Positions 48,716 to 59,372 of a DNA stretch of 59,628 nt are shown here, piece after piece. Position 1 is the stretch's first letter, and each line of letters begins with the position of its first letter. Location: the NCBI GenBank assembly GCA_037447655.1, contig JBBHKE010002463.1, positions 1 to 59,628 of the forward strand. Direction: 5' to 3'. The notes under the pieces were generated by a model. That model was not told the origin of the DNA. It ran no database searches and was given only the letters and a program-made list of their open reading frames with translations. The translations under genes were made by a program, and so were the position numbers. Origin of the DNA: Zygnema cylindricum (lineage: Eukaryota; Streptophyta; Zygnematophyceae; Zygnematales; Zygnemataceae).

Positions 48716-51700
48716 AGGTGAAGCAAGCAGGATTGTAGATTTAGGTGCCTCTATGCACATGTGTACGGATAGGCACCTGTTCACTAAGATAAGAAATATT
48801 CCCACCGTAAAGATAGAGTACGGGGATGGGAGGATAGTCACCACTACTCTTGTAGGATCGGTAGATTTGAAAGTGTTAATAGAAGGAAAGACATCCATAG
48901 TAACATTCTCCGATGTATTTTTTATTCCAGAGCTGAACAAAAACCTCATCTCTACATCTGTATTAGATGATAAGGGTTTTTTTACTAACACTAGGGAAGG
49001 AGTATTTATTGCTAGTTTTGAGGAGGATGTCTATTTCATTGCTGAGAAAGGTAGCCATGGGATGTTTAGGCTGGTTTTAAGTAATGAAACAAATAAACTT
49101 TATTATGCTGGTGTTCATGATAATATGATGTGGCATAAGAGGCTAGGGCATGTGAATCTAGACAAGTTAAGAGAAATGAAAAAAATGGGAGTGGTGGAAG
49201 GGATTAAGTTTAGTGAGAGTGATAATATAAGTGAATGTAGTGGTTGTGCTCAAGGTAAAACACACAGATTACCCTTTCCTAAAACAACCACCTATAAGGG
49301 AGAAAAAATTATAGATCTAGTACAAAAAAATATTTGGGGATCGGCTAAAGTGCCCTCACCGGGGGGAAGAGATTTATGATGACTATCATTGATGATTGGT
49401 CTCTGTATTCCCGAGTGTATTTTTTGAAAAATAAGTCCAAAGCTCAAGATTGTTTTAGACAATATAAAGCATGGAGCGAAAAACTCCATGAAACTCCAAT
49501 CAAGAGAATAAGGAGTGACAATGGTGGTGAGTATACTTCTAACCAGTTTGAGGATTTTATGAGGGAAGATGGAGTCTAACACCAAAAGACAGTTCCAGAA
49601 ATCTCGGAACATAATGGGGTAGCTGAAAGGTTAAATAGAACACTAAGTGATAGTGCTAGCAGTATGTTGTCAGATAAAAAGATAGGAAAAAGGTTTTGGG
49701 CAGAAGCAATGAACTATGCTAATTACCTCAAAAATAGAGTTCTTACTTCAACTATAAAAGATCAAACACCTTATGAGAGATGGACAGGCCGGAAACAAGA
49801 CATATCTCACTTAAAGGTTTTCGAAAGTCAAGTATTCAGTCTACATACAGATCGATCTAATTAGAAGCTAGATCCTAAAGGAAAACCGGGATACTTATTA
49901 GGATATGATGAGGATGTTAAAGGATATAGAGTTTATGATCTAAATAGGGAAGATATAATCTTAGTAAAGCATCGAGTAGTTATGGATGAAAGAAAGTCTG
50001 TGGATCCCTTCAAATATACAAAGTCAGTAAAAATCAGATTTGAGTCAAAAAAAATTGATGACTTTGAGCTTCCTAAATATCGAGGTTTTAGAGAAGACAT
50101 CATTCTTGCAAGTACAAATCATACCGAAAGAGACTCGGCTGTGGAAACTCCAGTGACAACTCTACCCAAAGCGGAAGACGTGGTGGAAATTGATTCAGAA
50201 TCAAGGGATAGGGGAGAAGCCGAGATTGTTCGAAAGAATCCACGAGAACCATCTATTCCAGCCTCATATTTTGAGGGGTGAAAGAAGTAGCAAAAGACTG
50301 CAAGAAAAACAGGTTAATAACAAGGTAACTAAACTATCTCATCAAGATGAACCTCAAACTTATGGAGAGGCGATGACTTCTCCAGAAAGAAATTGGTGGA
50401 AGACAGCCCATCAATGAGGAAATGGCCTCAATTATGGCAGCCGATACTTGGGAGCTGGTGGATTGTCCACCTAACCAAAAACCAATCGGTTGTAAGTGGG
50501 TTTTCAAATTTAAACTGAACCCAGATAACACAATCGAGGGCTACAAGGCCCGATTAGTGGCAAAGGGATTTACACAAAAGGAGGGAATTGACTACGAGGA
50601 AACCTTTGCCCCGGTGGTCAGATTTCCCTCCGTCCGCATACTTCTCAGCTTGGCAGCAGCGGAAGACATGGAAGTGCACCAGATGGACATCAAGACAACA
50701 TTTTTACATGAAGAATTGGAAGAGGAGATCTTCATTCGACAACCGGAAGGGTTTGTGGAGGTAGAGGAGGAGAGTAAGGTATGTCGGCTGATTTAATCTC
50801 TTTATGGTTTGAAACAGGCGCCTCGACAGTGGAATTAGAAGCTTGATGAGTTTCTTACCGGTCTGGGATATATCCGGATCAGCTCAGATCACTCAATCTA
50901 TGTTTTCGAAGATAAGGAAGGTTTTATATTTATTGCAATTTATGTTGATGATTTGTTTGTTTTAAGTATATCAATGGAAAAAATTAATAAATTGAAAACA
51001 GATCTTAAAAGGAGATTTGAAATGAAGGATATGGGGGAAGCAAAATATATTTTGGGAATTGAAGTAGAAAGAGACCGAAAAAGAAAGATTATAAAATTGA
51101 CTCAAAATGAAGCAATAGGGAACATGCTTGAAAAATTTCAGATGGATAAAGCTAATAGTTGTACAACTCCAATAGAGTTGAAGAAGGGAAGTGAGGGGAG
51201 TGAGGAAGAAGGAGTCATAGTCTTAGACGAGGAATTATCTCTTGAAGAATAGAAGTTCATGCAGACTATTCCTTACAGGCAAGTAGTGGGAAAGTCTAAT
51301 CTATTTTATGAATTATACCCGACCGGATTTTGCTGCAGCTGTAGGAGTGCTGAGTAGAAGTCTAAATGCTCCCACTAAGAAGGATTGGGAGGCAGCTAAG
51401 AGAATCCTTAGATATTTGGTAGGAACTAGGGATTTATGGTTGCATTTGGGTGGGGAGAATACTGACATCACTACTTGGAGTGATGCCATTTATGGTGATG
51501 CTCCGATGAGGAGATGCACTTCTGGATATGTATTATATGTGGGTGATGGGGCTTCCTGTTGGAGTAGCAAACAACAAAAGGTTCTTGCTCAAACCACCAT
51601 GGAGGCTTAGTATATGGCCTTTTGCTCTGCTGTAAAAGAATTGATGTGGGTTAAGTCTTTGCTTGGTGAGCTTGGTCACCTTAAGAGTGGTGTGCAGAAA

Positions 51701-51937
51701 TTTGTTTGTGATAATCAGGCAGCAATCGCTATTTCTGCCAATCCTAATCATCATTTTAAAGCCAAACACATTGACATTAGACTCAACTTTGTTAGAGAGA
51801 AAGTAGAAAACAAAATAATCAGTTTAGAGTATCGACCACATAGTGAGATGGTAGCAGATATGATGACCAAACTTGTGCCTTCCCCTAAGCCAATTTTCTG
51901 CAGGGAGAAATGTGGTATGAAATTAAAGATTGACTAG
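48716..51937 (+). pseudogene. pol: copia Pol, element D
   Basis: The protease site reads IVDLGASMHMC, so the catalytic-loop Ser is Leu. MMWHKRLGHV and CSGCAQGK mark GAG-pre-integrase, IRSDNGGEYTSNQFEDF the integrase core. RT has CKWVFK, YEETFAPVVRFPSVRIL and IYVDDLFVLS at about 50940. RNase H ends CREKCGMKLKID. Stops or shifts: frameshift near 49370, TAA at 49577, TAG near 49861, frameshifts near 50280 and 50410, stops near 50795, 50837, 51250 and 51608. Confidence 0.88.
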
Positions 51938-51950
51938 AAAATAAGGGGAG
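51938..51950 (+). promoter_or_regulatory. Polypurine tract, element D
   Basis: AAAATAAGGGGAG lies between the pol stop and the 3' LTR (TGGAGAAATT, a mutated TGTTGAAATT). Confidence 0.8.
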
Positions 51951-52093
51951 TGGAGAAATTAATGGTCCATTTAAAGTATTTTCTAGGTCTAAATAGAAAT
52001 ATAGAAAGAAGCCGAGGCATTCTACCTCTAACTTCTCTCTCCAACTCTTAAACTTGTTGTAGTCACTGAGAAATTGAAGAGGGAGCTAGAGCC
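51951..52093 (+). repeat. LTR, element D 3' copy, first 143 bp
   Basis: It runs to GAGGGAGCTAGAGCC and is then replaced by the start of element B's LTR. Confidence 0.7.
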
Positions 52094-52267
52094 TGTTGAT
52101 ATTTGAGTATTTTCTAGGTCTTTATAGAAAAAGAGCAAAGGCAGTTTGTCCCTAACTCCCTTCTCCAAGCCCCCACACTTGTTATAGTCACTGAAGGCTT
52201 GATAGGGAGCTAGAGCCATGGCTGCCTAAATCTCATTAGAGAAGACATGGGGTGGATTAGATATATT

Positions 52268-52355
52268 TACTAAAAGTTAGTTGCCGGACCCAGGAATTGA
52301 TCCTGGTACATGCCGTCCGCCAATTTCACACAGACGTTAGCTCTGACCGTTAAGC
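52268..52355 (-). other. tRNA-like segment in LTR (antisense to LTR), best preserved
   Basis: On the minus strand: TGTGTCCTAGCTTAACGGTC holds an A-box with D arm. The T arm is CCAGG-ATCAATT-CCTGG with a perfect 5-bp stem. The 3' acceptor-like GTCCGGC does not pair with the 5' end. Confidence 0.65.
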
Positions 52356-52891
52356 TAGGACACATATTACGATATATTAGATTCGGTAAATATATAAATC
52401 GTTACATGTAGATTAATTCGTTTAACGGCGAAGAGATACTTAGTGCATATATACAGTTTGAATTAGTGCGTAGTACGGTACGCGGACAGAACGGATATCG
52501 CGCATTTGTTTCGATAGCGAAACAAATACCGCGCGTCGAATTTCAGCGACTAGGATTATAGCCGCTTTTGATCGGACGGCCGCTATAGGCGCCACGATCA
52601 CGGAAAAGGTACTTTTGGCGTTTTACGGTATTTGACACGTCAGATGACACGTGGCATGATAACATTGGATTACGAGGATTCCGGAGATTACAGGAAGTAA
52701 TCCTGATTTGACACGTGTCGACATTTTGGCCATGTCGTACAATGGCCGTACAGAAAGTACACCGGCACCAGTACTTTTCTATACGACACAGTAATTTGAT
52801 TGGTGCCGTACTTCAGTAGATAGAGTTTTAGAGAGGGAATAGGACTTAGAAAATTTTGGGTAGATTGCTGCCTCTCCCAGAGAGCACCTTG

Positions 52892-52898
52892 TATAAAT
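52892..52898 (+). promoter_or_regulatory. Probable LTR TATA box
   Basis: TATAAAT in CTTGTATAAATGGCAAAC, about 375 bp before the LTR end. The same word recurs at 38150 in L3. Transcription would start some 30 bp downstream. Confidence 0.55.
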
Positions 52899-53247
52899 GG
52901 CAAACTTTGGCCAGCCATAACTATCAATTTACTTGACCATTTTCAGTGATTCTTTTTGCTGCGGACTCAGGGGAGTCCACGCTACACAGGGGTGTAGTCG
53001 GTCAGAGTTTTTTTCTGCCAGGGTGGCTGCATTTATAAGGGAAAGTCAAAGTGGGTGAATGTGTCCAAATCTCATATTCTAACTTTGCATTCTGTGGTGG
53101 AACTGAGCACACAGAAAGTGTTATTTCACAGGGGTGAATCTATATTGGGATTGTGACTGTCAAGGGGTCAGTCATTTTGGTTTATATTAACTTGGAGTCG
53201 GCACTATCTAGATTAGCTTCTTTTGGATCTGCATACTCTGAGGGCCA

Positions 53248-53535
53248 ATGGAGGTCTCAGAGTTTCAGGTTATGGGCCCACCATCTAGGGTGCTTATGTT
53301 TGATGGAACAGGCTTCACGTATTGGGCGTTTACAATGGAGGGATTGCTTTTCGAGAAGCACTTATGGGGAATTGTTGCGGGACAAGTGAGATGTCCGCCA
53401 CCTGGCTTTGGAGGAGCTTACTACGGAGAATCATCTGAGACTGCCCAGAATATCTTCCGGAGTTCAGATGCAACGGAAGGTGAAGGGAAAAACCTTTCCG
53501 TGGATGGGGAAATAGGGGAGAAGGAAAAATTTGCC
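53248..53535 (+). pseudogene. gag: copia Gag N-terminus, element B
   Basis: MEVSEFQVMGPPSRVLMFDG, TGFTYWAFTMEGLLFEKHLW and CPPPGFGGAYYGESSE, very close to element A Gag but without its stop. Truncated by rearrangement near 53530. Confidence 0.85.
53268..53282 (+). promoter_or_regulatory. Primer-binding site, element B
   Basis: GGTTATGGGCCCACC, perfect family site, 0 nt from the LTR CA end. Confidence 0.85.
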
Positions 53536-53641
53536 ACTTTCTAAATATGGGGGCAGCCATGGCGTGCCTTTGATCCTCACTCTCTCTCTTTAAAGTATAA
53601 CTAAAATAGAGAAGTGAAATATTAATTACCTCTTTTCAACA
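53526..53641 (-). repeat. Type B LTR fragment
   Basis: About 115 bp, essentially identical to 58836-58948 in element E's 5' LTR, and ending in the undamaged LTR start (TTTTCAACA on the plus strand). Confidence 0.8.
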
Positions 53642-53685
53642 ATTCATTTTAGACCTAGAAAATACTAAAAGCATTAATTTTTACA

Positions 53686-53698
53686 CTCGCCTTATTTT
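53686..53698 (-). promoter_or_regulatory. Polypurine tract, element E
   Basis: AAAATAAGGCGAG between the pol stop and LTR start TGTAAAAATTAATG; one purine is replaced by C. Confidence 0.65.
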
Positions 53699-56600
53699 TT
53701 AGTCACTCATTAATTTCATACCATACTTCTCTTTGTAGAAAATCAGCTTAGGGGAAGGCACAGGTTTGGTCATCATGTATGCTACCATCTCGCTATCTGG
53801 TCTATACTCTAAACCGATTTTTTTGTTTTCTACCTTCACTCTAACAAAGCTAAGTCTTATGTTCATGTGTTTGGCTTTAAAATGATGTTTAGGATTGGCA
53901 CCAATAGCGATTGGTGCTTGATTCCCAAAAAAAAAAAATTGCACACCACTCTTAAGGTGACCAAGCTCACCAAGCAAAGACTTGACCCACATCAATTCTG
54001 ACTTGACCCACATCAATTCTTTTACAGCGGAGCAAGAGGCCATATACTCAGCCTCCATGGTGGACTGAGCAATAATCTTTTGTTGTTTGCTACTCCAGTA
54101 ACAAGCTCCATCACCCACATACAATACATATCCAGAAGTACATCTCCTCATTGGAGCATCACCATAACTGGCATCACTACAAGTAGTGATGTCAGTATTC
54201 CCTCCACCCAAATGCAACCATAGATCCCTATTTCCTATCAAATATCTAAGGACTCTCTTAGCTGCCTCCCAATCTCTTTTAGTGTGAGCATTTAAACATC
54301 TACTCAACACTCCTACAGCTGCAGCCAAATCCGGCCGGGTACAATTCATAAAATAGATTAGGCTTCCCATTACTTGCTTGTAAGGAATAGTCTACATGAA
54401 CTTCTGTTCTTCCGGACCTAATTCCTTGTCTAAGATTATGACTCCTTCCACACTCCCCTCACTTCCTTTCTTCAACTCTAGTGGAGTCGTAAAACTATTA
54501 GCCTTATCCATCTGAAATTTTTCCAACATATTCCCTATTGCTTCCTTTTGAGTTAGCCTTGTGATCTTTCTTTCTCAGTCTCTTTTTACTTGAATTCCCA
54601 AAATATATCTTGCCTCCCCCATATCCTTCATCTCAAATCTCCTTTTAAGATCGAGTTTCAGTTTATTAATTTTGTCCATTGATTTACTTAGAATAAGCAA
54701 ATCATCAACATAAATTGCAATAAATATAATACCTTCCTCATCTTCAAAAACATATATTGAGTAATCTGAGCTGATCCGGATAAATCCCAAACCGGTTAGA
54801 AACTCATCAAGCTTCTTATTCCATTGTCGGGGCGCCTGTATCAGACCATAAAGAGATTAAATCACTCGGCATACCTTACTCTCTTCTCCTTGCTCCACAA
54901 ATCCTCCGGGTTGTCACATGAAGATCTCCTCTTCCAATTCTCTATGCAAAAAGACTGTCTTCATGTCCATCTGGCGCACTTCCTTGTCTTCCGCTATTGC
55001 CAAACTGAGAAGTATGCGGACGGAGGGAAATCTGACGACCGGGGCAAAGGTTTTTTTGTAGTCAATTCCCTCTTTCTGTGTGAATCCCTTTAGCCACTAA
55101 TTGGGCCTTGTAGCAGTCAATGGTGTTATCTGGGTTCAGTTTTAATTTGAACACCCACTTACAACCGATTGGTTTATGGTTAGGTGGACAATCCACCAGC
55201 TCCCAAGTATCGGCTGCCATAATTGAGGCCATTTCCTCATTGATGGGCTGTCTTCCACCAATTTCTTTCTGGAGAAGTCATCGCCTCTCCATAAGTTTGA
55301 GGTTCATCTTGATGAGATAGTTTAGTTACCTTGTTATTAACCTGTTTTTCTTGCAGTCTTTTGCTACTTCTTTCACCCCTCAAAATATGAGGCTGGAATA
55401 GATGGTTCTCGTGGATTCTTTCGAACAATCTCGGCTTCTCCCCTATCCCTTGATTCTGAATCAATTTCCACCACGTCTTCCGCTTCGGGTAGATTTGTCA
55501 CTGGAGTTTCCACAGCCGAGTCTCTTTCGGTATGATTTGTACTTGCAAGAATGATGTCTTCTCTAAAACCTCGATATTTAGGAAGCTCAAAGTCATCAAT
55601 TTTTTTTGACTCAAATCTGATTTTTACTGACTTTGTATATTTGAAGGGATCCACAGACTTTCTTTCATCCATAACTACTCGATGCTTTACTAAGATTATA
55701 TCTTCCCTATTTAGATCATAAACTCTATATCCTTTAACATCCTCATCATATCCTAATAAGTATCCCGGTTTTCCTTTAGGATCTAGCTTCCAATTAGATC
55801 GATCTGTATGTAGACTGAATACTTGACTTTCGAAAACCTTTAAGTGAGATATGTCTTGTTTCCGGCCTGTCCATCTCTCATAAGGTGTTTGATCTTTTAT
55901 AGTTGAAGTAAGAACTCTATTTTTGAGGTAATTAGCATAGTTCATTGCTTCTGCCCAAAACCTTTTTCCTATCTTTTTATCTGACAACATAGTGCTAGCA
56001 CTATCACTTAGTGTTCTATTTAACCTTTCAGCTACCCCATTCTGTTCCGGGTTTTCTGGAACTGTCTTTTGGTGTTGGACTCCATCTTCCTCATAAAATC
56101 CTCAAACTGGTTAGAAGTATACTCCCCACCATTGTCACTCCTTACTCTCTTGATTAAAGTTTCATTGAGTTTTCCACTCCATGCTTTATATTGTCTAAAA
56201 TAATCCTGAGCGTCTGATGTATAAACTAATGGTTTTAAAGTATTTTCTAGGTCTAAATAGAAATAAAGAAGCTGAGGCAGTCTACCTCTAACTTCTCTCT
56301 CCAACTCTCAAACTTGTCGCAGTCACTGAGAAATTGGAGAGGAAGCTAGAGCCATGGCTACCTAGGCTATCCTGAGGTTTACGGGAAATTTATACTAGTT
56401 GCTTTACCTTGAGCACATCCACTACAATCACTTAGATTCTCACTCTCACCAAACTGAATCCCTTCCACTACTCTCACCTTTTTCATTTCTCTTAACTTAT
56501 CTAGATTCACATGCCTAAGCCTCTTATGCCACAACATTATATCATGAACACCAGCATAATAAAGTTTCTTGTTCTCATTGCATAAAATCAGCATAAACAT

Positions 56601-57100
56601 CCCTGGGATACCATTTTCAGAAGTGAAATAAACTTCCTCCTCAAATCTAGCAGGAAAGACTCCTTTCCTACTGCTAAAATCTAAACCATTATCATCTAAT
56701 ATAGATGTAGAGATGAGGTTTTTGTTCAACTCCGAGATAAAAAATACATCGGAGATTGTAACTAGGGATGTCTTTCCTTCTACTAACACTTTCAGATTAA
56801 GCAATCCTACAAGAGTAGTAGTGAGTATCCTCCCATCCTTCTAATCTATCTCTACGGTGGGAATCTTTCTTATCTTAGTGAACAGGTGCTATCCTTACAC
56901 ATGTGCATGGAGGCACCTGAATCTACTATCCAGCCTGCTTCACCTTTTAATCCACCGTAAGCACATTTCTGCCTTCGTGGAAATTCGACCTCGTTTTTTG
57001 CCTCCAACTCTTCATCCAATAGGAGCTCATCGTCCTCGTCCTCCGATTCCACCTCATGTACTTGTGTCAAAAGGGCCTTTTTCTTTCCTCTCGGGTATCC
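53699..57100 (-). pseudogene. pol: copia Pol, element E
   Basis: Protease WIVDSGASMHMC is intact at about 56900. Pre-integrase has LWHKRLRHV and CSGCAQGK. The integrase region has RSDNGGEYTSNQFEDF and a clean downstream frame at 55373-55990. RT has FIAIYVDDLLILS at about 54710. RNase H ends KEKYGMKLMSD at 53699. Many stops and shifts. A 21-bp in-frame tandem duplication at about 53978-54019 repeats SELMWVK. LTR-derived sequence at 56231-56395 replaces part of the integrase. Confidence 0.85.
56231..56395 (+). repeat. Inverted LTR fragment inside element E integrase
   Basis: GTATTTTCTAGGTCTAAATA through GAAGCTAGAGCCATGGCTAC is the beginning of a type A LTR in plus orientation, very similar to element D's 3' LTR at 51970-52093. 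Confidence 0.75.
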
Positions 57101-58081
57101 ACTTGTCTAACCCTTCTTTTACAGCAGCTCGGTTAACTTAGTGCACTCCGCCATATAGTGCCTTGGTTTCTTATAAAAGTGGCACAAACCCTTGGGAGCC
57201 CTTGGTCCGAACTCGTCGGTTTGATTTTTTTGCCCCCCCCCCCTTGTCCATAACTTTTGACGGGTTTCCTATAATCATTGTTCCTCCAATCCGTCCCAGC
57301 TGCTAAAGCTTGCCCACTCTTTCCTCCCCTTCAGATCTCAATTGTATTCTCCCGAACAAGAATCATCCCTACCATTGAATTCCATATCCACCTTGAGTCC
57401 GACAAGTCCTGCACACGGTTGACTATGTTCTCGAGCTCATCTGGTAACTTCATGAGCAAGCAGTTAACCTTTATCTTTTCAGTTTCAACCTGTCCAGCGC
57501 TCTCCAGCTCCATGAAAAGTGTTGCAAGCTCATTACAAAAATCGAACATCTTCCCCCCTTTGTATATGTATGCGTCAATTTTCTGATTAGCCAACTGTTA
57601 TTCCTGAATCGTATCACTTCGGTACATCTCTATGAGAGCCACCCAAAGATCGGATGCCCTCTCTACCTACAAATGAGAAGATGCAAGCCCTTGAGTAAGT
57701 TGGCGGACGATGAAGTGTTTTGCCGCCATATTGTTGTAGTCCCAAGTATCGGTATCATTCTCCTCGTTCCTTCGAATAGGTGACATGATTGGAAAACGGG
57801 TTGCTATTGGTGTAACAATCTCTTTCTCTTTTCCTTTGTCCACCACTTCCCCTTCTTTTGTCTTCCTCGGTTGCAGATGGATTCGCGTCTCTAGTGAATG
57901 TGCTTCCTCTAAATCCTGGAGGGGTCCCAAGAGTGACGCCGCTTTGCGTCCACTCCTTATTCCCAAAACCTTTTCTCACATAGAGCTCCTATCATCATAC
58001 TTTCCCAGTATATGATGCCATATCCATTGAAGATGGGTACCGTAGAGGGTGGGCCTTAACGTGCAACTTTGAGACCTCCAT
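57101..58081 (-). pseudogene. gag: copia Gag, element E
   Basis: ATG at 58081. The N-terminus is frameshifted by a base lost in the primer-site region. Later parts read NMAAKHFIVRQLTQ, LANQKIDAYIYKGGKMFDFC, LPDELENIVNRVQDLSD and SRWIWNSMVGMILVRENTIE. The zinc knuckle is shifted out of frame by a C run at 57233-57243. Confidence 0.8.
58048..58061 (-). promoter_or_regulatory. Primer-binding site remnant, element E
   Basis: CGTTAAGGCCCACC: one base deleted and two changed from the family site; still directly after the LTR. Confidence 0.6.
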
Positions 58082-58948
58082 AGGTCCTCAAAGTACACAG
58101 CTCACACGAAGCCTGTAGGATAACTCTGACCCCTTTGTGTTTCAGTAAGAATATCTGTCACTCTGAGAGAGAAAAACTCTGACCACCTTCACCCCAATGA
58201 AGGCAAGACTCCCTTAATTCATTAGCAAAAAGAATCTCCGAATTTGATCCCTTGAACAGTAAGTTATGGGTGGTCTAAAATGACCTTTATGTTTAAAAGC
58301 TCTCCTAGAAAGAGGTACCTAAATATCACTAAGTCTTGGTCTGCCTACTCACGACTACTTACTACTAAATCTTATACCAATAGGAACACTATATAGTACA
58401 AGAAGGTACAATGGGCGATGTACTTATTGTACGCCTATTGTACGACATAGTCTATACGGTAACACCTCTCAAATTGGGAGCCATGGTTCCTCCTCCCATC
58501 TTCTCCGGTATCAAATAATGCAGCCCCACGTGGCACTGCGTGACGCTGTCTCCGAATGCCGCCAAAAGCTCACTTTGAGTGGCGGCTACAATGTTGGCCG
58601 TTCGATCAAAACATATTTTACACGGTTGAGATTTGCGTACGTGTAGGAATCGTTCCTCTTCGTTAGTTTGGTGTTAATTAGTTGTTTTGTTAATGTTTGT
58701 TTATCTTTGGAATCCGTCACGTGTATCGTTTCGTAGCGCCTTAATAGTTAAGGCGTGCGGCTATACAAAATCCAGAGGTCGTAGGTTCAAATCCGGACTT
58801 ATGCAACATTTTGGTAAAATATCATCTACTTCAAAATTTGCCACTTTCTAAATATGGCGGCAGCCATGGCGTGCCTTTGATCCTCACTCTCTCTCTTTAA
58901 AGTATAACTAAAATAGAGAAGTGAAATATTAATTACCTCTTTTTAATA
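58062..58948 (-). repeat. LTR, element E 5' copy (type B, 887 bp)
   Basis: Same type and length as 38633-39526. The LTR start on the plus strand is TTTTTAATA instead of TTTTCAACA, two C-to-T changes. It abuts the next LTR without a gap. Confidence 0.8.
58733..58806 (+). other. tRNA-like segment in LTR (antisense to LTR)
   Basis: D arm GCGCCTTAATAGTTAAGGCG and B-box GGTTCAAATCC, with tRNA-like 44-nt spacing. Confidence 0.6.
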
Positions 58949-59146
58949 TGTTGAAATTTATGTATTTTTTAGGTCTGTATTGGAAAAATAAATAGAGTAA
59001 GTCAACAAAGGCAGCCTACTTCTCGCTCAAATCTCTCCGGTCCCCATACTTGTTGCAGTCTTTGAAGACCAGAGAGAGAGCTAGAGCCATGGCTACCTAA
59101 AGGGGATAGGCTGATTCGTAGTTTGTACCGAAATAGGATTGCCACA

Positions 59147-59215
59147 ATCAGGATTTGATCATAGTACCTATCATCCTTAATAGCCGTTATTTAGCCTATA
59201 GCTTATTGTCGACGA
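59147..59215 (-). other. tRNA-like segment 1 in LTR G
   Basis: On the minus strand: AGCTATAGGCTAAATAACGG and T-arm-like TATGATCAAATCCTGATTG, at the type A position. Confidence 0.4.
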
Positions 59216-59291
59216 TGGAATACGTAGGGTACATTAGCTATTTACAAAGATACACGTAGAGAATTCTAAACAACTAACAAATAACCAAAAG

Positions 59292-59372
59292 TTGCTTTAG
59301 ACCAGATTTGAACCAGATTCTATGGAAATATATATACAGGTATGCCTTATCCAATAAGGCGTTAACGAAACG
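59292..59372 (-). other. tRNA-like segment 2 in LTR G
   Basis: On the minus strand: D arm AACGCCTTATTGGATAAGGC and B-box arm TCTGGTTCAAATCTGGT, at the type B position. Confidence 0.55.

Larger units (their letters stand above)
47114..52093 (+). mobile_element. Ty1/copia element D, full-length but dead
   Basis: Truncated 5' LTR (47114-47600), primer site (47601-47615), gag, pol to 51937, polypurine tract (51938-51950) and the first 143 bp of the 3' LTR (51951-52093), after which element B's LTR begins. Plus orientation, with many stops. It is the inverted partner of element E. Confidence 0.85.
52094..53267 (+). repeat. LTR, element B (type A, complete)
   Basis: From TGTTGATATTTGAGTATTTT to GGTCTCAGAGTTTCA. 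In order it has the antisense tRNA-like segment, the CGAAACAAA hairpin (52499-52536), ACGTG boxes (52649, 52711), a TATA box and the gag ATG (53248). It is the best LTR reference in the window. Confidence 0.85.
52094..53535 (+). mobile_element. Ty1/copia element B: complete LTR plus start of gag
   Basis: A 1174-bp type A LTR, primer site and about 290 bp of gag, cut off by a type B LTR fragment from about 53526. Its LTR is closest to that of element A. Confidence 0.8.
53642..58948 (-). mobile_element. Ty1/copia element E, inverted partner of D
   Basis: Minus orientation: 3' LTR remnant (53642-53685), polypurine tract (53686-53698), pol, gag, primer site, type B 5' LTR (58062-58948). An inverted LTR fragment interrupts integrase at 56231-56395. 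Confidence 0.85.

Noticed and set aside
49311-49612. Minus-strand frame opposite element D integrase
   Set aside because: Antisense of a known pol region.
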